Shown: positions 35,558 to 43,676 of the stretch, one piece after another
How positions within the stretch are numbered: position 1 is the stretch's first letter
Layout: each line of letters opens with the position of its first letter
Source of the DNA: Hylemonella gracilis ATCC 19624
Lineage (GTDB): Bacteria; Pseudomonadota; Gammaproteobacteria; Burkholderiales; Burkholderiaceae_C
NCBI RefSeq assembly: GCF_000211835.1
Contig: NZ_AEGR01000040.1
Coordinates: 1-43,900, forward strand
Length of the DNA: 43,900 nt
Reading direction: 5' to 3'
Translations under genes and position numbers: made by a program
The notes under the pieces: generated by a model
Database searches by the model: none
What the model was told of the DNA's origin: nothing
What the model saw: only the letters and a program-made list of their open reading frames with translations

Positions 35558-36595
35558 ATGCCGAGCGACAATCCGCAGTCCATGCAGAATTACCGAGCCC
35601 CCCTTTGGCTGCCTGGCGGCCATTTGCAAACCATCTGGCCGGCCCTCTACGGCCAGCGCGTGGAAGGTCCCTTGCCCCGCTTTGACCGTGAGCGCTGGGA
35701 CACGCCCGATGGCGACTTCATCGATGTCGATGGGCTGCGGGGCGCGGGCGATGCGCCCGCCGGCCTGCTGGTGCTTTTTCATGGCCTGGAGGGCTCCACC
35801 CAAAGCCAGTACGCACAAGCCTACGCGGGCTGGGCGCGCGAGCGAGGCCTGGCCTATGCGGTGCCGCACTTTCGCGGTTGCAGTGGTGAGCTCAATCGTG
35901 CCCCCCGGGCCTACCACTCCGGCGACTGGCAAGAAATCGACTGGATCCTGCGGCGGCTGCGCGCGCGCTTCAACGCGCCCGGGCAACGCCTCATCGCCGT
36001 GGGTATTTCGCTGGGGGGCAACGCCTTGCTGCGTTGGGCGGGGGAACTGGGCGACGCCGCCGCACAGGTGGCGGATGCGGTGGCGGCGGTCTGCTCGCCT
36101 TTGGACCTGGCCGCTGGCGGGCATGCGATCGGCCGCGGTTTCAATCGTCAGGTCTACACGCGCATGTTCCTCTCGACCATGAAACCCAAAGCCTTGGCCA
36201 AATGGGACCAGCACCCCGGTCTGTTTGACCGTGAGCGCTTGCGTCTAGCGCGCACCTTGTACGAGTTCGATGACGTGTTCACCGCGCCGCTGCATGGCTT
36301 TCGCAATACCGACGACTACTGGTCCCGGGCCTCGGCCAAACCGCATCTGCCCGCCATCCGCATACCCGCCCTGGCGCTCAACGCCCGCAATGACCCCTTC
36401 GTGCCCGCGCGCAGCCTGCCAACGAAACAGGACGCGGGTAGCCACGTGACGCTGTGGCAGCCAGCGCAGGGTGGCCATGTGGGCTTCCCCTGCGGGCGCT
36501 GGCCAGCTGGTCATGTGATGGGCATGCCGCGCGCCGTTGGCGAGTGGTTGCTGAACGCCGCGGGTTTGGAAAGCAAGGTGGCGGCGCATGGATGA
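35558..36595 (+). CDS. YheT-family alpha/beta hydrolase
   Basis: A 345-residue alpha/beta hydrolase of the YheT (UPF0017/ABHD) group. The N-terminal WLPGGHLQTIWPAL and the oxyanion-side LVLFHGLEGSTQSQYAQ are family signatures, and the nucleophile serine is in VGISLGGNALLRW. The acid is probably in NARNDPFVP and the histidine in QGGHVGFP. Family members are carboxylesterases of ill-defined substrate. ATG 35558 is used; ATG 35582 (MQNYRAPLW) is an alternative nearer the conserved part. The stop overlaps the next gene by eight bases. Confidence 0.9.
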   Translation: MPSDNPQSMQNYRAPLWLPGGHLQTIWPALYGQRVEGPLPRFDRERWDTPDGDFIDVDGLRGAGDAPAGLLVLFHGLEGSTQSQYAQAYAGWARERGLAYAVPHFRGCSGELNRAPRAYHSGDWQEIDWILRRLRARFNAPGQRLIAVGISLGGNALLRWAGELGDAAAQVADAVAAVCSPLDLAAGGHAIGRGFNRQVYTRMFLSTMKPKALAKWDQHPGLFDRERLRLARTLYEFDDVFTAPLHGFRNTDDYWSRASAKPHLPAIRIPALALNARNDPFVPARSLPTKQDAGSHVTLWQPAQGGHVGFPCGRWPAGHVMGMPRAVGEWLLNAAGLESKVAAHG

Positions 36596-37205
36596 CCTCG
36601 TCCGCCAAGCCATGGCCAAGTGGCCCAACGTCCCGGACTGCTACGGCTGGCTCGGACTGGACGCGCGTGGCAACTGGTGGATGCGGGACGACCGCGCTCA
36701 GGCGGCAGGCGCCTTCGACAGTGGTCTGCCCGGGGCCCGGGGCTCGCTGCTGAAACACGAAAAGCTGATCGACTTCATCCAGCGCAACTACGCGAGTGAC
36801 GCACGGGGTTGTTGGTACTTTCAAAATGGCCCGCAACGGGTATTCGTGGAGCTGGAAGCCACGCCCTGGATCTGGCGCCTGCAGGCGCCGGCGCCGGCTC
36901 AGGCTCAGGCGCCGGCTCAGGCTCAGGCTCAGGCTCAGGACGCACCGTCCGCGGGCCCGTTGCCGCAGGTCAGCGTGCACGCGCACACCGGCACCCCGGC
37001 CGAATGGCGGTCTTGCCTGCTGGACGAAACGGGCCGGCTGTACCTGCACACGACGCTGGGCCTGGGCCTGGTGCACACGCAGGACATGACCGTGGCCGCG
37101 GATTGGGTGGAAGCGGGGCGATGGCAGCCTGAAGCCGTCCTGGCGGCGGAATTGCCAGCGCGTTACGGTTTTGTTCGCAGTCCCGCGGACTTCGCCCGGA
37201 CCTAG
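36588..37205 (+). CDS. Uncharacterised protein with Gln-Ala repeat
   Basis: A 205-residue soluble protein translationally coupled to the YheT-family gene (8-base overlap). The N-terminal half (MAKWPNVPDCYGWLGLDARG, CWYFQNGPQRVFVELE) and the C-terminal half (LYLHTTLGLGLVHTQDM, YGFVRSPADFA) look like a conserved beta-proteobacterial family of unknown function that I cannot name with certainty. The two halves are joined by a low-complexity linker of alternating Ala, Pro and Gln at about residues 99-118, encoded by hexanucleotide repeats. No signal peptide or membrane segment is seen. Confidence 0.8.
   Translation: MDDLVRQAMAKWPNVPDCYGWLGLDARGNWWMRDDRAQAAGAFDSGLPGARGSLLKHEKLIDFIQRNYASDARGCWYFQNGPQRVFVELEATPWIWRLQAPAPAQAQAPAQAQAQAQDAPSAGPLPQVSVHAHTGTPAEWRSCLLDETGRLYLHTTLGLGLVHTQDMTVAADWVEAGRWQPEAVLAAELPARYGFVRSPADFART
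36884..36937 (+). repeat. In-frame hexanucleotide tandem repeat (9 units)
   Basis: Nine adjacent 6-base units: GGCGCC twice, GGCTCA twice, GGCGCC once, GGCTCA four times. They encode the Ala-Pro/Ala-Gln linker of the surrounding gene. Because the unit is a multiple of three, slippage changes linker length without shifting the frame. Confidence 0.9.
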
Positions 37206-37355
37206 GCCCAGACCTAGAACCAGACCACCGATCGCGGGCACCCTGCCTTATGCGCCGCAGGCCGGTCAGTGCAGACTAGCCTCCAAACGGTGAAAAGTCC
37301 GCGCTGGTGCAAACCTCGACAAGCGCCACGCGGCCCAGGCGGCACAATCGGCACC

Positions 37356-37380
37356 GCAAGCCACCAAGAGGGTGGCTTGC
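37356..37380 (+). promoter_or_regulatory. Perfect leader hairpin before the glutamate dehydrogenase gene
   Basis: GCAAGCCACC (37356-37365) pairs with GGTGGCTTGC (37371-37380) around the loop AAGAG. It ends 20 bases before the ATG and ten bases before AGGAG (37391-37395). No T-run follows, so it is not a terminator. It may modulate mRNA stability or translation. Confidence 0.6.
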
Positions 37381-37400
37381 CCCTATCCACAGGAGCTCTC

Positions 37401-38699
37401 ATGAGTCTGTCTCTGTCCAATCATCCCAATCTGCCCTCCTACCTGAACCCCGCCGACCTGGGGCCCTGGGCCACCTTCCTTGAACAGGTCGACCGCGTGC
37501 TGCCCCACCTGGGCAAGCTCAGCGTCTGGGCCGATACCTTGCGCCGTCCCAAGCGTTCCCTGATCGTCGACGTACCCATCCACATGGACGACGGCACGGT
37601 GCGGCACTTCGAGGGCTACCGCGTGCAGCACAACGTCTCGCGCGGGCCGGGCAAGGGCGGGGTGCGTTACCACCCCGGCGTGACCTTGTCCGAGGTCATG
37701 GCCCTGGCGGGCTGGATGACTGTGAAGAACGCGGCCGTCAACCTGCCCTACGGCGGCGCCAAGGGTGGCATCCGTGTCGATCCCAAGCAGCTCTCGATGA
37801 GCGAGCTGGAACGCTTGACACGCCGCTACACCAGCGAGATCGGCCTCATCATCGGCCCCGAGCGCGACATCCCCGCGCCCGATGTGAACACCAACGAACG
37901 CATCATGGCCTGGATGATGGACACCTACTCCATGAACGTCGGCGCCACCAGCACCGGCGTGGTCACGGGCAAGCCCATCACCCTGGGCGGCAGCCTGGGC
38001 CGGCGTGACGCCACGGGCCGCGGCTGCTTCGTCGTCGCGCGCGAAGCCATGCAGCGCCTGGGCATGGAGATGAAGGGCGCGCGCGTCGCCGTGCAAGGCT
38101 TCGGCAACGTGGGCAACGCGGCGGCGCGCGTGTTCCAAGAAAACGGTGCGAGCATCGTGGCCATTCAGGACGTGGCGGGCAGCATCTACAAGGCCGACGG
38201 CATAGACCCGCACGCGCTCACCGCCTTCCTCGCGCGGCGCGAGGGCACGCTGCTGGACTTCCCGGGCGTGGAGCGCATCAGCAACGACAAGTTCTGGGAC
38301 GTTGATTGCGAGGTCATGCTGCCCGCCGCGCTGGAAAACCAGATCACGGCGGACAACGCGGGGCGCATCCGCGCCAAGCTCGTGGTCGAGGGGGCCAACG
38401 GACCGACGACCCCGCAGGCCGAAGACATTCTGCTGGCGCGTGGCGCCATCGTGTTGCCTGACGTGCTGGCCAATGCGGGGGGCGTGACGGTGAGCTACTT
38501 CGAGTGGGTGCAGAACGCCTCGTCCTTCTTCTGGACCGAGGCCGACATCAACGCCCGCCTGGACCGCGCACTCAGCGACGCCTTCCGAGCGATTTGGGAC
38601 CTGTCACAGGAACGCAAGCTGGCGCTGCGCACGGCGGCCTTCGTGATCGCCTGCACCCGGGTGCTGGAAGCGCGCGAGCTGCGCGGCCTGTACCCCTGA
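37401..38699 (+). CDS. gdhA: Glutamate dehydrogenase
   Basis: A 432-residue hexameric-type enzyme interconverting glutamate with 2-oxoglutarate and ammonia. The substrate site holds [14 protein letters not shown] and [15 protein letters not shown] with the catalytic lysine. The coenzyme-binding fold has [17 protein letters not shown], and the C-terminal [18 protein letters not shown] is conserved. The overall form resembles the GdhA/RocG catabolic NAD-type group; cofactor specificity cannot be settled by eye. ATG 37401 is fixed by AGGAG at 37391-37395; the frame is open to 37269. Confidence 0.95.
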   Translation: MSLSLSNHPNLPSYLNPADLGPWATFLEQVDRVLPHLGKLSVWADTLRRPKRSLIVDVPIHMDDGTVRHFEGYRVQHNVSRGPGKGGVRYHPGVTLSEVMALAGWMTVKNAAVNLPYGGAKGGIRVDPKQLSMSELERLTRRYTSEIGLIIGPERDIPAPDVNTNERIMAWMMDTYSMNVGATSTGVVTGKPITLGGSLGRRDATGRGCFVVAREAMQRLGMEMKGARVAVQGFGNVGNAAARVFQENGASIVAIQDVAGSIYKADGIDPHALTAFLARREGTLLDFPGVERISNDKFWDVDCEVMLPAALENQITADNAGRIRAKLVVEGANGPTTPQAEDILLARGAIVLPDVLANAGGVTVSYFEWVQNASSFFWTEADINARLDRALSDAFRAIWDLSQERKLALRTAAFVIACTRVLEARELRGLYP

Positions 38700-38718
38700 T
38701 CGGCGGGTGGCGTGGCCG

Positions 38719-38764
38719 GACGCAGACTGGCGTGGCGCGCGCCCGCGCGGCTCGCGTCTGCGTC
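38719..38764. terminator. Long inverted repeat between convergent genes
   Basis: GACGCAGAC (38719-38727) is a perfect inverted match of GTCTGCGTC (38756-38764), with a very GC-rich loop that can pair further. It fills the gap between gdhA and the converging phosphatase gene and reaches its stop codon. A bidirectional terminator is plausible, although there is no T-run. Confidence 0.45.
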
Positions 38765-39254
38765 AGCGCAACTGCTCGCGCACGTGCGCGAGCAGGCCCG
38801 CGCAGCCGTCCTCGACCAGGTCCAGCACGTGCTCAAAACCCCGCGCGTCACCGTAGTAGGGGTCTGGCACCTCGTTCGTTGAATGCCGCTGGCACCAGCG
38901 CGTGAAGGCGTGCAGTTTGTGGCGCAGCTCGGGCGGGCACCGCTGGGTGAGCAGCGCCAAATGACCTTGATCCATGGCCAGGATCAGGTCATGGCGTGCG
39001 AAGTCATCCTCCTCAACGCGACGGGCTCGCAGCTCAGACAAGTCATAACCACGCCGTGCCGCGTGGTGCTGGCTGCGCGCGTCGGGCGGATCGCCCACGT
39101 GGTAGCCGTGGGTGCCGGCCGAATCCACCCGCACGCGACGCTGCAAGCCGGCCTCGTGCACCTGCTTGAGGAAAACGCCGTGCGCGGTGGGGCTGCGGCA
39201 GATATTGCCGGTGCAGACGAAGAGCACGGCGTAGTCAGGGCGATCCATGGTCAT
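38763..39254 (-). CDS. Low-molecular-weight protein-tyrosine phosphatase
   Basis: A protein of about 163 residues with the LMW-PTP P-loop VLFVCTGNICRSPTAHGVF (C-x5-R-S) near the N-terminus and the general-acid aspartate in VPDPYYGDARGFEHVLDLV. The family dephosphorylates tyrosine kinases and other proteins, often in exopolysaccharide control; no such cluster is nearby. The start is MTMDRPDY at 39254 or two codons later; no clear RBS decides. The frame continues far upstream without family sequence. Confidence 0.92.
   Translation of the reverse strand: MTMDRPDYAVLFVCTGNICRSPTAHGVFLKQVHEAGLQRRVRVDSAGTHGYHVGDPPDARSQHHAARRGYDLSELRARRVEEDDFARHDLILAMDQGHLALLTQRCPPELRHKLHAFTRWCQRHSTNEVPDPYYGDARGFEHVLDLVEDGCAGLLAHVREQLR
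38772..38795. repeat. 24-base perfect palindrome inside the phosphatase gene
   Basis: CTGCTCGCGCAC (38772-38783) is followed directly by its exact reverse complement (38784-38795). It encodes part of the C-terminal LLAHVREQL helix, so it may simply be a coding coincidence in GC-rich DNA, though 24 bases without mismatch is unusual. Confidence 0.8.
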
Positions 39255-39352
39255 CACTGCTTCGGGTGCGTTGGGCTGGCTGACAAAAGAATCAGGGGAC
39301 GACGCGGTTGGCGGGGGTGGAGGCTGTGGGGCATGTCGCTCGGCACAAAAGA

Positions 39353-39377
39353 CAAAGCCGGTCCAGGACCGGCTTTG
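39353..39377 (-). terminator. Terminator of the membrane cytochrome c gene
   Basis: CAAAGCCGGTCC (39353-39364) and GGACCGGCTTTG (39366-39377) are perfect inverted repeats. In the minus direction they are followed by TCTTTTGTG. The position, 34 bases after the cytochrome gene stop, fits an intrinsic terminator. Confidence 0.8.
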
Positions 39378-39411
39378 TTGTGGCTTGGGCCGTGAGGCCC
39401 ACAGCACTCGA

Positions 39412-39921
39412 TTACTTCGCGGCGGCCGGAGCGGCGGGCTCAGCGAACTTGGCACCCGCGGCATTGGCCATGAAGGCCACGGCGCGTGCGACCTCGGTGT
39501 CGTTGTGTTCGCCACCGCCTTGGGCCGACATGGCCCCCTTGCCCTTCAGGGCGGAATTCACCAGGCTGTCAAAACTGTTCTTGATGCGAGCCGCCCAGGC
39601 GCCGCGATCACCAAACTTGGGCGCACCCGCCAGGCCCGCGCCATGGCAAGCGATGCACTGAGCCTGGTAAACGGCTTCGCCGCTCTTGAGCGGGCGGTTG
39701 GCATCACGGATTTCCACCGTGCCGACCTTCTGGATGCGCTCAGCCACGGACTTTTCCATGTTCGTCGTTCCGGCGGCGGGCTTCTTGTCGGAGACGACGA
39801 AGAACACCAGCCCGATGATGATGAAAACCGGAAGCACGAAGGCGGCCATCGACACCCACATCGCTTGCGAGGGTGTCTTGATCGGACCCGTATGGGCTTC
39901 TTCGTGTTGTTGTGCGCTCAT
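39412..39921 (-). CDS. Membrane-anchored class I cytochrome c (c5-like)
   Basis: A 169-residue protein with an N-terminal membrane anchor (about residues 21-44, AAFVLPVFIIIGLVFFVVS) and a periplasmic cytochrome c domain. The heme site is Cys89-x2-Cys92-His93 (CIACHGAGLAGAP), and the axial methionine is probably in GKGAMSAQGGG. It ends with an Ala-rich tail. Relatives carry electrons between the bc1 complex and terminal oxidases. AAGGA lies eight bases before the ATG, and a TATAAT lies upstream on the minus strand. Confidence 0.93.
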   Translation of the reverse strand: MSAQQHEEAHTGPIKTPSQAMWVSMAAFVLPVFIIIGLVFFVVSDKKPAAGTTNMEKSVAERIQKVGTVEIRDANRPLKSGEAVYQAQCIACHGAGLAGAPKFGDRGAWAARIKNSFDSLVNSALKGKGAMSAQGGGEHNDTEVARAVAFMANAAGAKFAEPAAPAAAK

Positions 39922-39970
39922 GTCTAAATCCTTGGAATTCCTGGGAATGGATGACTTGCAATCGGGCGGG

Positions 39971-39976
39971 ATTATA
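39971..39976 (-). promoter_or_regulatory. Candidate -10 box of the cytochrome c gene
   Basis: ATTATA on the plus strand reads TATAAT on the minus strand, about 50 bases upstream of the cytochrome c start. No good -35 box is seen, so this is a partial promoter call. Confidence 0.45.
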
Positions 39977-40046
39977 GCTTTGGCGTTCCGTCGGGGCCCG
40001 CCTGGCGGTGGCGAAACCGCCTACAATCGCGCCTCACGCGCACGAC

Positions 40047-40122
40047 GCGGCTGTAGCTCAGTGGATAGAGTATTGGCCTCCGAAGCCAAGGGTCGTGGGT
40101 TCGATCCCCGCCAGCCGCACCA
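40047..40122 (+). tRNA. tRNA-Arg (anticodon CCG)
   Basis: A 76-base cloverleaf with encoded CCA. The acceptor stem pairs GCGGCTG (40047-40053) with CAGCCGC (40112-40118), followed by ACCA. The D arm contains AGCTCAGTGGATAGAG. The anticodon stem-loop is TTGGC-CTCCGAA-GCCAA, giving anticodon CCG, which reads the arginine codon CGG. The T arm has GGTTCGATCC. A TACAAT box lies 20 bases upstream (40022-40027), and a terminator follows. It stands alone, with no tRNA neighbours. Confidence 0.96.
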
Positions 40123-40159
40123 TCGAACGAGAGGGTCTCTCGCGCATCGCGCTCAGACA

Positions 40160-40188
40160 CGCCACCCGCACCGGGTGGCGTTGTGTTT
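40160..40188 (+). terminator. Intrinsic terminator after tRNA-Arg
   Basis: CGCCACCCG (40160-40168) pairs with CGGGTGGCG (40172-40180), loop CAC, and is followed by TTGTGTTTTG. It begins 38 bases after the tRNA end. Confidence 0.8.
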
Positions 40189-40327
40189 TGGGAGGCCGGC
40201 GACAGTGAGCCAGCTCTGACCCAAGCACAGGGACGGTCGCTACAATGCGCGCCGGGTGCGATGCCGGTCGGCATGGCAGGTACAGCGCAGGTCGGGCCGC
40301 CGCGCGGCTTCTTCATGTCCTGCTTTC

Positions 40328-41587
40328 ATGACGCCCACGCCCATCGAGGTCATTGCCGCCTCTCTTTTCGCCCTGGCTCTGCTGCACACCTTTCTCGCCC
40401 AGCAGTTCGAGCGCCTGTCTCACCGTTTTCCCCGCCACGCCGGTCTCTTCCACTTGTTGGGCGAGGTGGAGGTGGTGTTCGGCTTCTGGGCCATCGTCCT
40501 CGTGGTGACGATGGCGCTGGTGGTGGATGCGGGGGCGGCGCTGAGCTACGCCAACAGCCGCAATTTCACCGAGCCCTTGTTCGTGGTCGCTGTCATGGTG
40601 GTGGCGGCGTCCAAGCCCATCACCCAGACCGTGTCCGCCGCCATCCAGTGGCTCTCCAGGCGCGCGCCCATGCCGGCCCCGGTGGCTGCGGTGTGGCTGG
40701 GTTTCGCCGCCGTGCCCTTGCTGGGTTCGTTGATCACCGAACCCGCGGCCATGACGATCGCCGCGCTCATGCTCGCGCCCCAGGTGTTCCGGCTGGCCGT
40801 TCCGGCGGTGCCCAAGTACTTCGCGCTGGGCGTCTTGTTCGTGAACATTTCGATTGGCGGCACCTTGACGTCCTACGCGGCGCCGCCGGTGCTCATGGTG
40901 GCCCAAGCCTGGGGCTGGGACAGCGCTTTCATGTTCACCCAATTCGGCTGGAAGGCCGCGCTGGCCGTGTGTGTCAACGCCACGGCCGCCACGTGGGTGC
41001 TGCGGCACCATCTGGTCGCGTTGGGCTCGGCGGCCCAGAGTTTGCAAGAGCGACGCGTGCCCTGGACGGTCGTGCTGGTGCATGCGGGCTTGCTGGCGGG
41101 CATCGTCGCACTCGCGCACCATCCCGTCATGTTCCTGGCCCTGTTCCTGATGTTCCTGGGCTTCACGCAAGCCTATGCCCGCCATCAGAGCCCGCTGGTG
41201 CTGCGCGAAGCCTTGCTGGTGGGATTCTTCCTGGCGGGGCTGGTCGTGCTCGGTGGCATGCAAGCTTGGTGGCTGCAACCCCTGGTCAGCAGCCTCGCGC
41301 CTCTGGAGCTGTACTGGGGCGCCATGGCGCTGACGGCCATCACCGACAACGCGGCTTTGACTTACCTCGGATCCCTGATCACTGGCATTTCGGACGAGGC
41401 CAAGTACATGCTCGTGGCCGGTGCGGTCGCGGGCGGAGGGCTGACCGTCATCGCGAACGCGCCGAACCCCGCGGGCGCGGCCCTGCTGAAAAAAGGCTTC
41501 ACGCACGGGACCCTCAGCATCGGGGGGCTGCTGCTCGGTGCCTTGCCGCCCACGGCCGTGGCGGCCGCGGCGTTCCTTCTGCTCTGA
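40328..41587 (+). CDS. Putative Na+/H+ antiporter
   Basis: A 419-residue inner membrane protein with 10-12 hydrophobic segments. Segments such as FHLLGEVEVVFGFWAIVL, GSLITEPAAMTIAALML, NISIGGTLTSYAAPPVLMV and AITDNAALTYLGSLI match the putative Na+/H+ antiporter family that is distantly related to the ArsB/NhaD (IT) superfamily; acidic residues within membrane spans fit cation exchange. The substrate has not been shown by sequence. ATG 40328 is chosen because the conserved part begins at once (MTPTPIEVIAASLF); the frame is open to 40256. A TACAAT box at 40241 could be its promoter. Confidence 0.85.
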   Translation: MTPTPIEVIAASLFALALLHTFLAQQFERLSHRFPRHAGLFHLLGEVEVVFGFWAIVLVVTMALVVDAGAALSYANSRNFTEPLFVVAVMVVAASKPITQTVSAAIQWLSRRAPMPAPVAAVWLGFAAVPLLGSLITEPAAMTIAALMLAPQVFRLAVPAVPKYFALGVLFVNISIGGTLTSYAAPPVLMVAQAWGWDSAFMFTQFGWKAALAVCVNATAATWVLRHHLVALGSAAQSLQERRVPWTVVLVHAGLLAGIVALAHHPVMFLALFLMFLGFTQAYARHQSPLVLREALLVGFFLAGLVVLGGMQAWWLQPLVSSLAPLELYWGAMALTAITDNAALTYLGSLITGISDEAKYMLVAGAVAGGGLTVIANAPNPAGAALLKKGFTHGTLSIGGLLLGALPPTAVAAAAFLLL

Positions 41588-41771
41588 ACGTCTCTGCGTT
41601 GCGCGAACGCGCGCCCACAGACAGACCATGCTCGCCGCTCGCCACGCATGAGCGAACGTGCGCAAATGGCCAAGGGGACGTGGCAGGGTTGTCGCGCCTT
41701 GCTACACACACTTGCGAGCTTGCTAGTGTTCAAGCGTGCAAGCGCCTCTGCAAGCGTCTATGCACGCACGC

Positions 41772-42674
41772 TCAGCGGGGCGCGCCCCGCAGCATGGCCC
41801 GGTGATCCAGCTCCAGCAGCAGGGCGCGAGTTTCCTTCAGCAGCCGGGTGTTGGGGCCTGCGCGCGGGGTGGCGAGCACCAGCTTGTTGCGCACCCCGGG
41901 TGGGCCGATGGGCGCATGCGGCAGCCGCACCCCCGAGCCCAGATGCAAGGCGCTTTCGGGCAGCAGGGTGCTGCCCACGCCGCGTTCCACCAAGGCCAGC
42001 ACGGTCTGAACCGCGCCGACCTCGGCCAGCACCTGCAGCGTGATGCCGCGCGGCAGGAGCAAGGCTTCAACCAGGCTGCGGATGGAGTTCGGCGCGCTGG
42101 GCAGCACGACGGGATAACTGGGCAAGGCCGACAAGGCGACGCGCGCCGGCAGCGCGGTGCCGGGAGGCGCGACCAGCAGCAGCGGCTCTTGCAGCAGGGT
42201 GTGATAGCTCAGTTGGGGGGAGGGCGCGGGGTCGAAGAGCAGCGCGAGGTCCAAACGCCCGGCCACCAGCCATTCACGCAAATGCAAGCTCAGGCCCTCT
42301 GAGATTGAGAGCACGGCGCGTGGCAGCCGTTCGCGAAAACGGGCGACCAGTTCGGCGCTCAGCTGCAAGGCCACGCGGGGCGGCAGGCCGATCACCACGC
42401 GCCCCGAGGGGCTGGCATTGAGTTCGCGCAGTTCCTCGCGCGCGCGGTTCGTGATCTCCAGGATCTGGCGTGCATGCGCGAGCAGGGCCTGGCCGGCTTC
42501 CGTGGGCATCACGCCGCGGCCGGTGCGTGTGAGCAGCCGCTGCCGCACATCGGCCTCGAGGAGCGCGACCTGGCGACTGAGCGAGGGTTGCGTCATGTGC
42601 AGCGCAGCGGCGGCGGCGCTGAAGCTGCCCGATTCAACGACCCGCACGAAGTACTGAAGCTGACGCATGTCCAT
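41772..42674 (-). CDS. LysR-family transcriptional regulator
   Basis: A 300-residue regulator. The N-terminal helix-turn-helix is RQLQYFVRVVESGSFSAAAAALHMTQPSLSRQVALLE (about residues 4-40), followed by the linker helix and a two-lobed effector domain with LALLFDPAPSP and LVERGVGSTLLPESAL. It resembles the CynR/Nac-type branch. It is divergent from a LigI-like lactonase gene, 111 bases away, and should control that operon in response to a pathway intermediate. The start MDMRQLQYF has MRQLQ as an alternative two codons in. Confidence 0.93.
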   Translation of the reverse strand: MDMRQLQYFVRVVESGSFSAAAAALHMTQPSLSRQVALLEADVRQRLLTRTGRGVMPTEAGQALLAHARQILEITNRAREELRELNASPSGRVVIGLPPRVALQLSAELVARFRERLPRAVLSISEGLSLHLREWLVAGRLDLALLFDPAPSPQLSYHTLLQEPLLLVAPPGTALPARVALSALPSYPVVLPSAPNSIRSLVEALLLPRGITLQVLAEVGAVQTVLALVERGVGSTLLPESALHLGSGVRLPHAPIGPPGVRNKLVLATPRAGPNTRLLKETRALLLELDHRAMLRGAPR

Positions 42675-42685
42675 AGGCGTTGAGC

Positions 42686-42712
42686 ATAGCTGCTATAGAA
42701 GCCATTGGCTTC
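42686..42712. promoter_or_regulatory. Two adjacent inverted repeats, candidate LysR operator
   Basis: ATAGC-T-GCTAT (42686-42696) is followed by GAAGCC-ATT-GGCTTC (42698-42712). Both lie just upstream of the LysR gene start and about 75-100 bases before the lactonase start. Paired dyads in a divergent promoter are typical LysR binding sites; binding is inferred. Confidence 0.5.
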
Positions 42713-42785
42713 CTGAATCTCGGGCCGGTTTCAATAATGGCCACAACTCAGACCAGTAACCCGTCGTTGGGCAACGAAGAAGAAC

Positions 42786-43676
42786 ATGAGCGAGATCAGC
42801 TCCGAGCCTGTGCTCACCTACCTGCGTCAGCCCAGCCGACCAGCCTTGCGGCTGCCGGCCGGGGCCTGTGATGCCCATGTGCACGTGTTCGGACCGGCCG
42901 CCACCTACCCTTACGCGCCACAGCGCCACATGACGCCCGAGGACGCGCCGCGCGAGACGCTGTTCGCCCTGCATCGGCATCTGGGCATCGAGCGCTGCGT
43001 GATCGTGCAGTCGGTGGTGCATGGCCTGGACAACCGCGTCGTCGAGGACGCCATCGCGGCCGGCCAGGGCCGTTACCTGGGCGTGGCGCTGGTCGATGTC
43101 GGCGTGCCCGATGAGGAGCTGCGCCGCCTGGCCGCCGCGGGTTTTCGTGGCGTGCGCTTCAACTTCATGCAACGGCTCGGCGCGCCGACTCCGGTCGAGC
43201 CGGTCATCGCGCTCAGCCGCCGCTTGGCCGAGCAGGGCCTGCATCTGCAGGTGCATTTCGAGAGCGCGCTCATCCATGGGCTGGGGCCCGCGCTGGCCCA
43301 GAGCGCCGTGCCGGTGGTGATCGACCACATGGGGCGCGTCGACGCGGCCTTGGGCGCGGGGCATCCTGATTTCCAGGCCTTGCTGCGCCTGATGGAGAAC
43401 CCCTTGTTCCGCGTCAAGGTCAGCGGCATCGATCGCATCGATGCGCAGGCGCCCGCGGACCGCCGCTACGTTGCCGGAGTCGCCCTGGCCCGTCAGCTCG
43501 TGGAGCGCTTTCCCGACCGCTGCTTGTGGGGCACGGACTGGCCGCATCCCAACCACACCCATGTGCCCGACGACGGCGCCTTGGTGGACGCGCTGGCGCA
43601 GATCATGCCGGACCGGGCTCATCTGGAGCAGGTCCTGGTCCACAACCCGCTGCACTTCTACAGGTTCCCCGCATGA
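42786..43676 (+). CDS. Amidohydrolase, 2-pyrone-4,6-dicarboxylate lactonase (LigI)-like
   Basis: A 296-residue TIM-barrel hydrolase. The active-site blocks are CDAHVHVFGP (His31, His33), VVHGLDNR, GVRFNFMQRL, VVIDHMGR (His181) and LWGTDWPHPN (Asp251). These match, from memory, LigI, which hydrolyses the lactone of 2-pyrone-4,6-dicarboxylate in protocatechuate 4,5-cleavage, and related sulfomuconolactone hydrolases. The exact lactone substrate here is not settled. GAAGAAGAAC precedes the ATG. It overlaps the next gene as ATGA, so the two form an operon divergent from LysR. Confidence 0.88.
   Translation: MSEISSEPVLTYLRQPSRPALRLPAGACDAHVHVFGPAATYPYAPQRHMTPEDAPRETLFALHRHLGIERCVIVQSVVHGLDNRVVEDAIAAGQGRYLGVALVDVGVPDEELRRLAAAGFRGVRFNFMQRLGAPTPVEPVIALSRRLAEQGLHLQVHFESALIHGLGPALAQSAVPVVIDHMGRVDAALGAGHPDFQALLRLMENPLFRVKVSGIDRIDAQAPADRRYVAGVALARQLVERFPDRCLWGTDWPHPNHTHVPDDGALVDALAQIMPDRAHLEQVLVHNPLHFYRFPA

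Noticed and set aside
36884-36937. The hexamer repeat as an on/off phase-variation switch
   Set aside because: The unit is six bases, so slippage cannot shift the reading frame.
40047-40122. tRNA-Arg as an integration site of a mobile element
   Set aside because: No integrase, direct repeat of the tRNA end or atypical composition is seen downstream; a terminator and an antiporter gene follow.
41588-41771. Possible small gene between the antiporter and LysR genes
   Set aside because: Frames here are short, lack RBS and family features, and the only pattern is short repeats such as TGCAAGCG.
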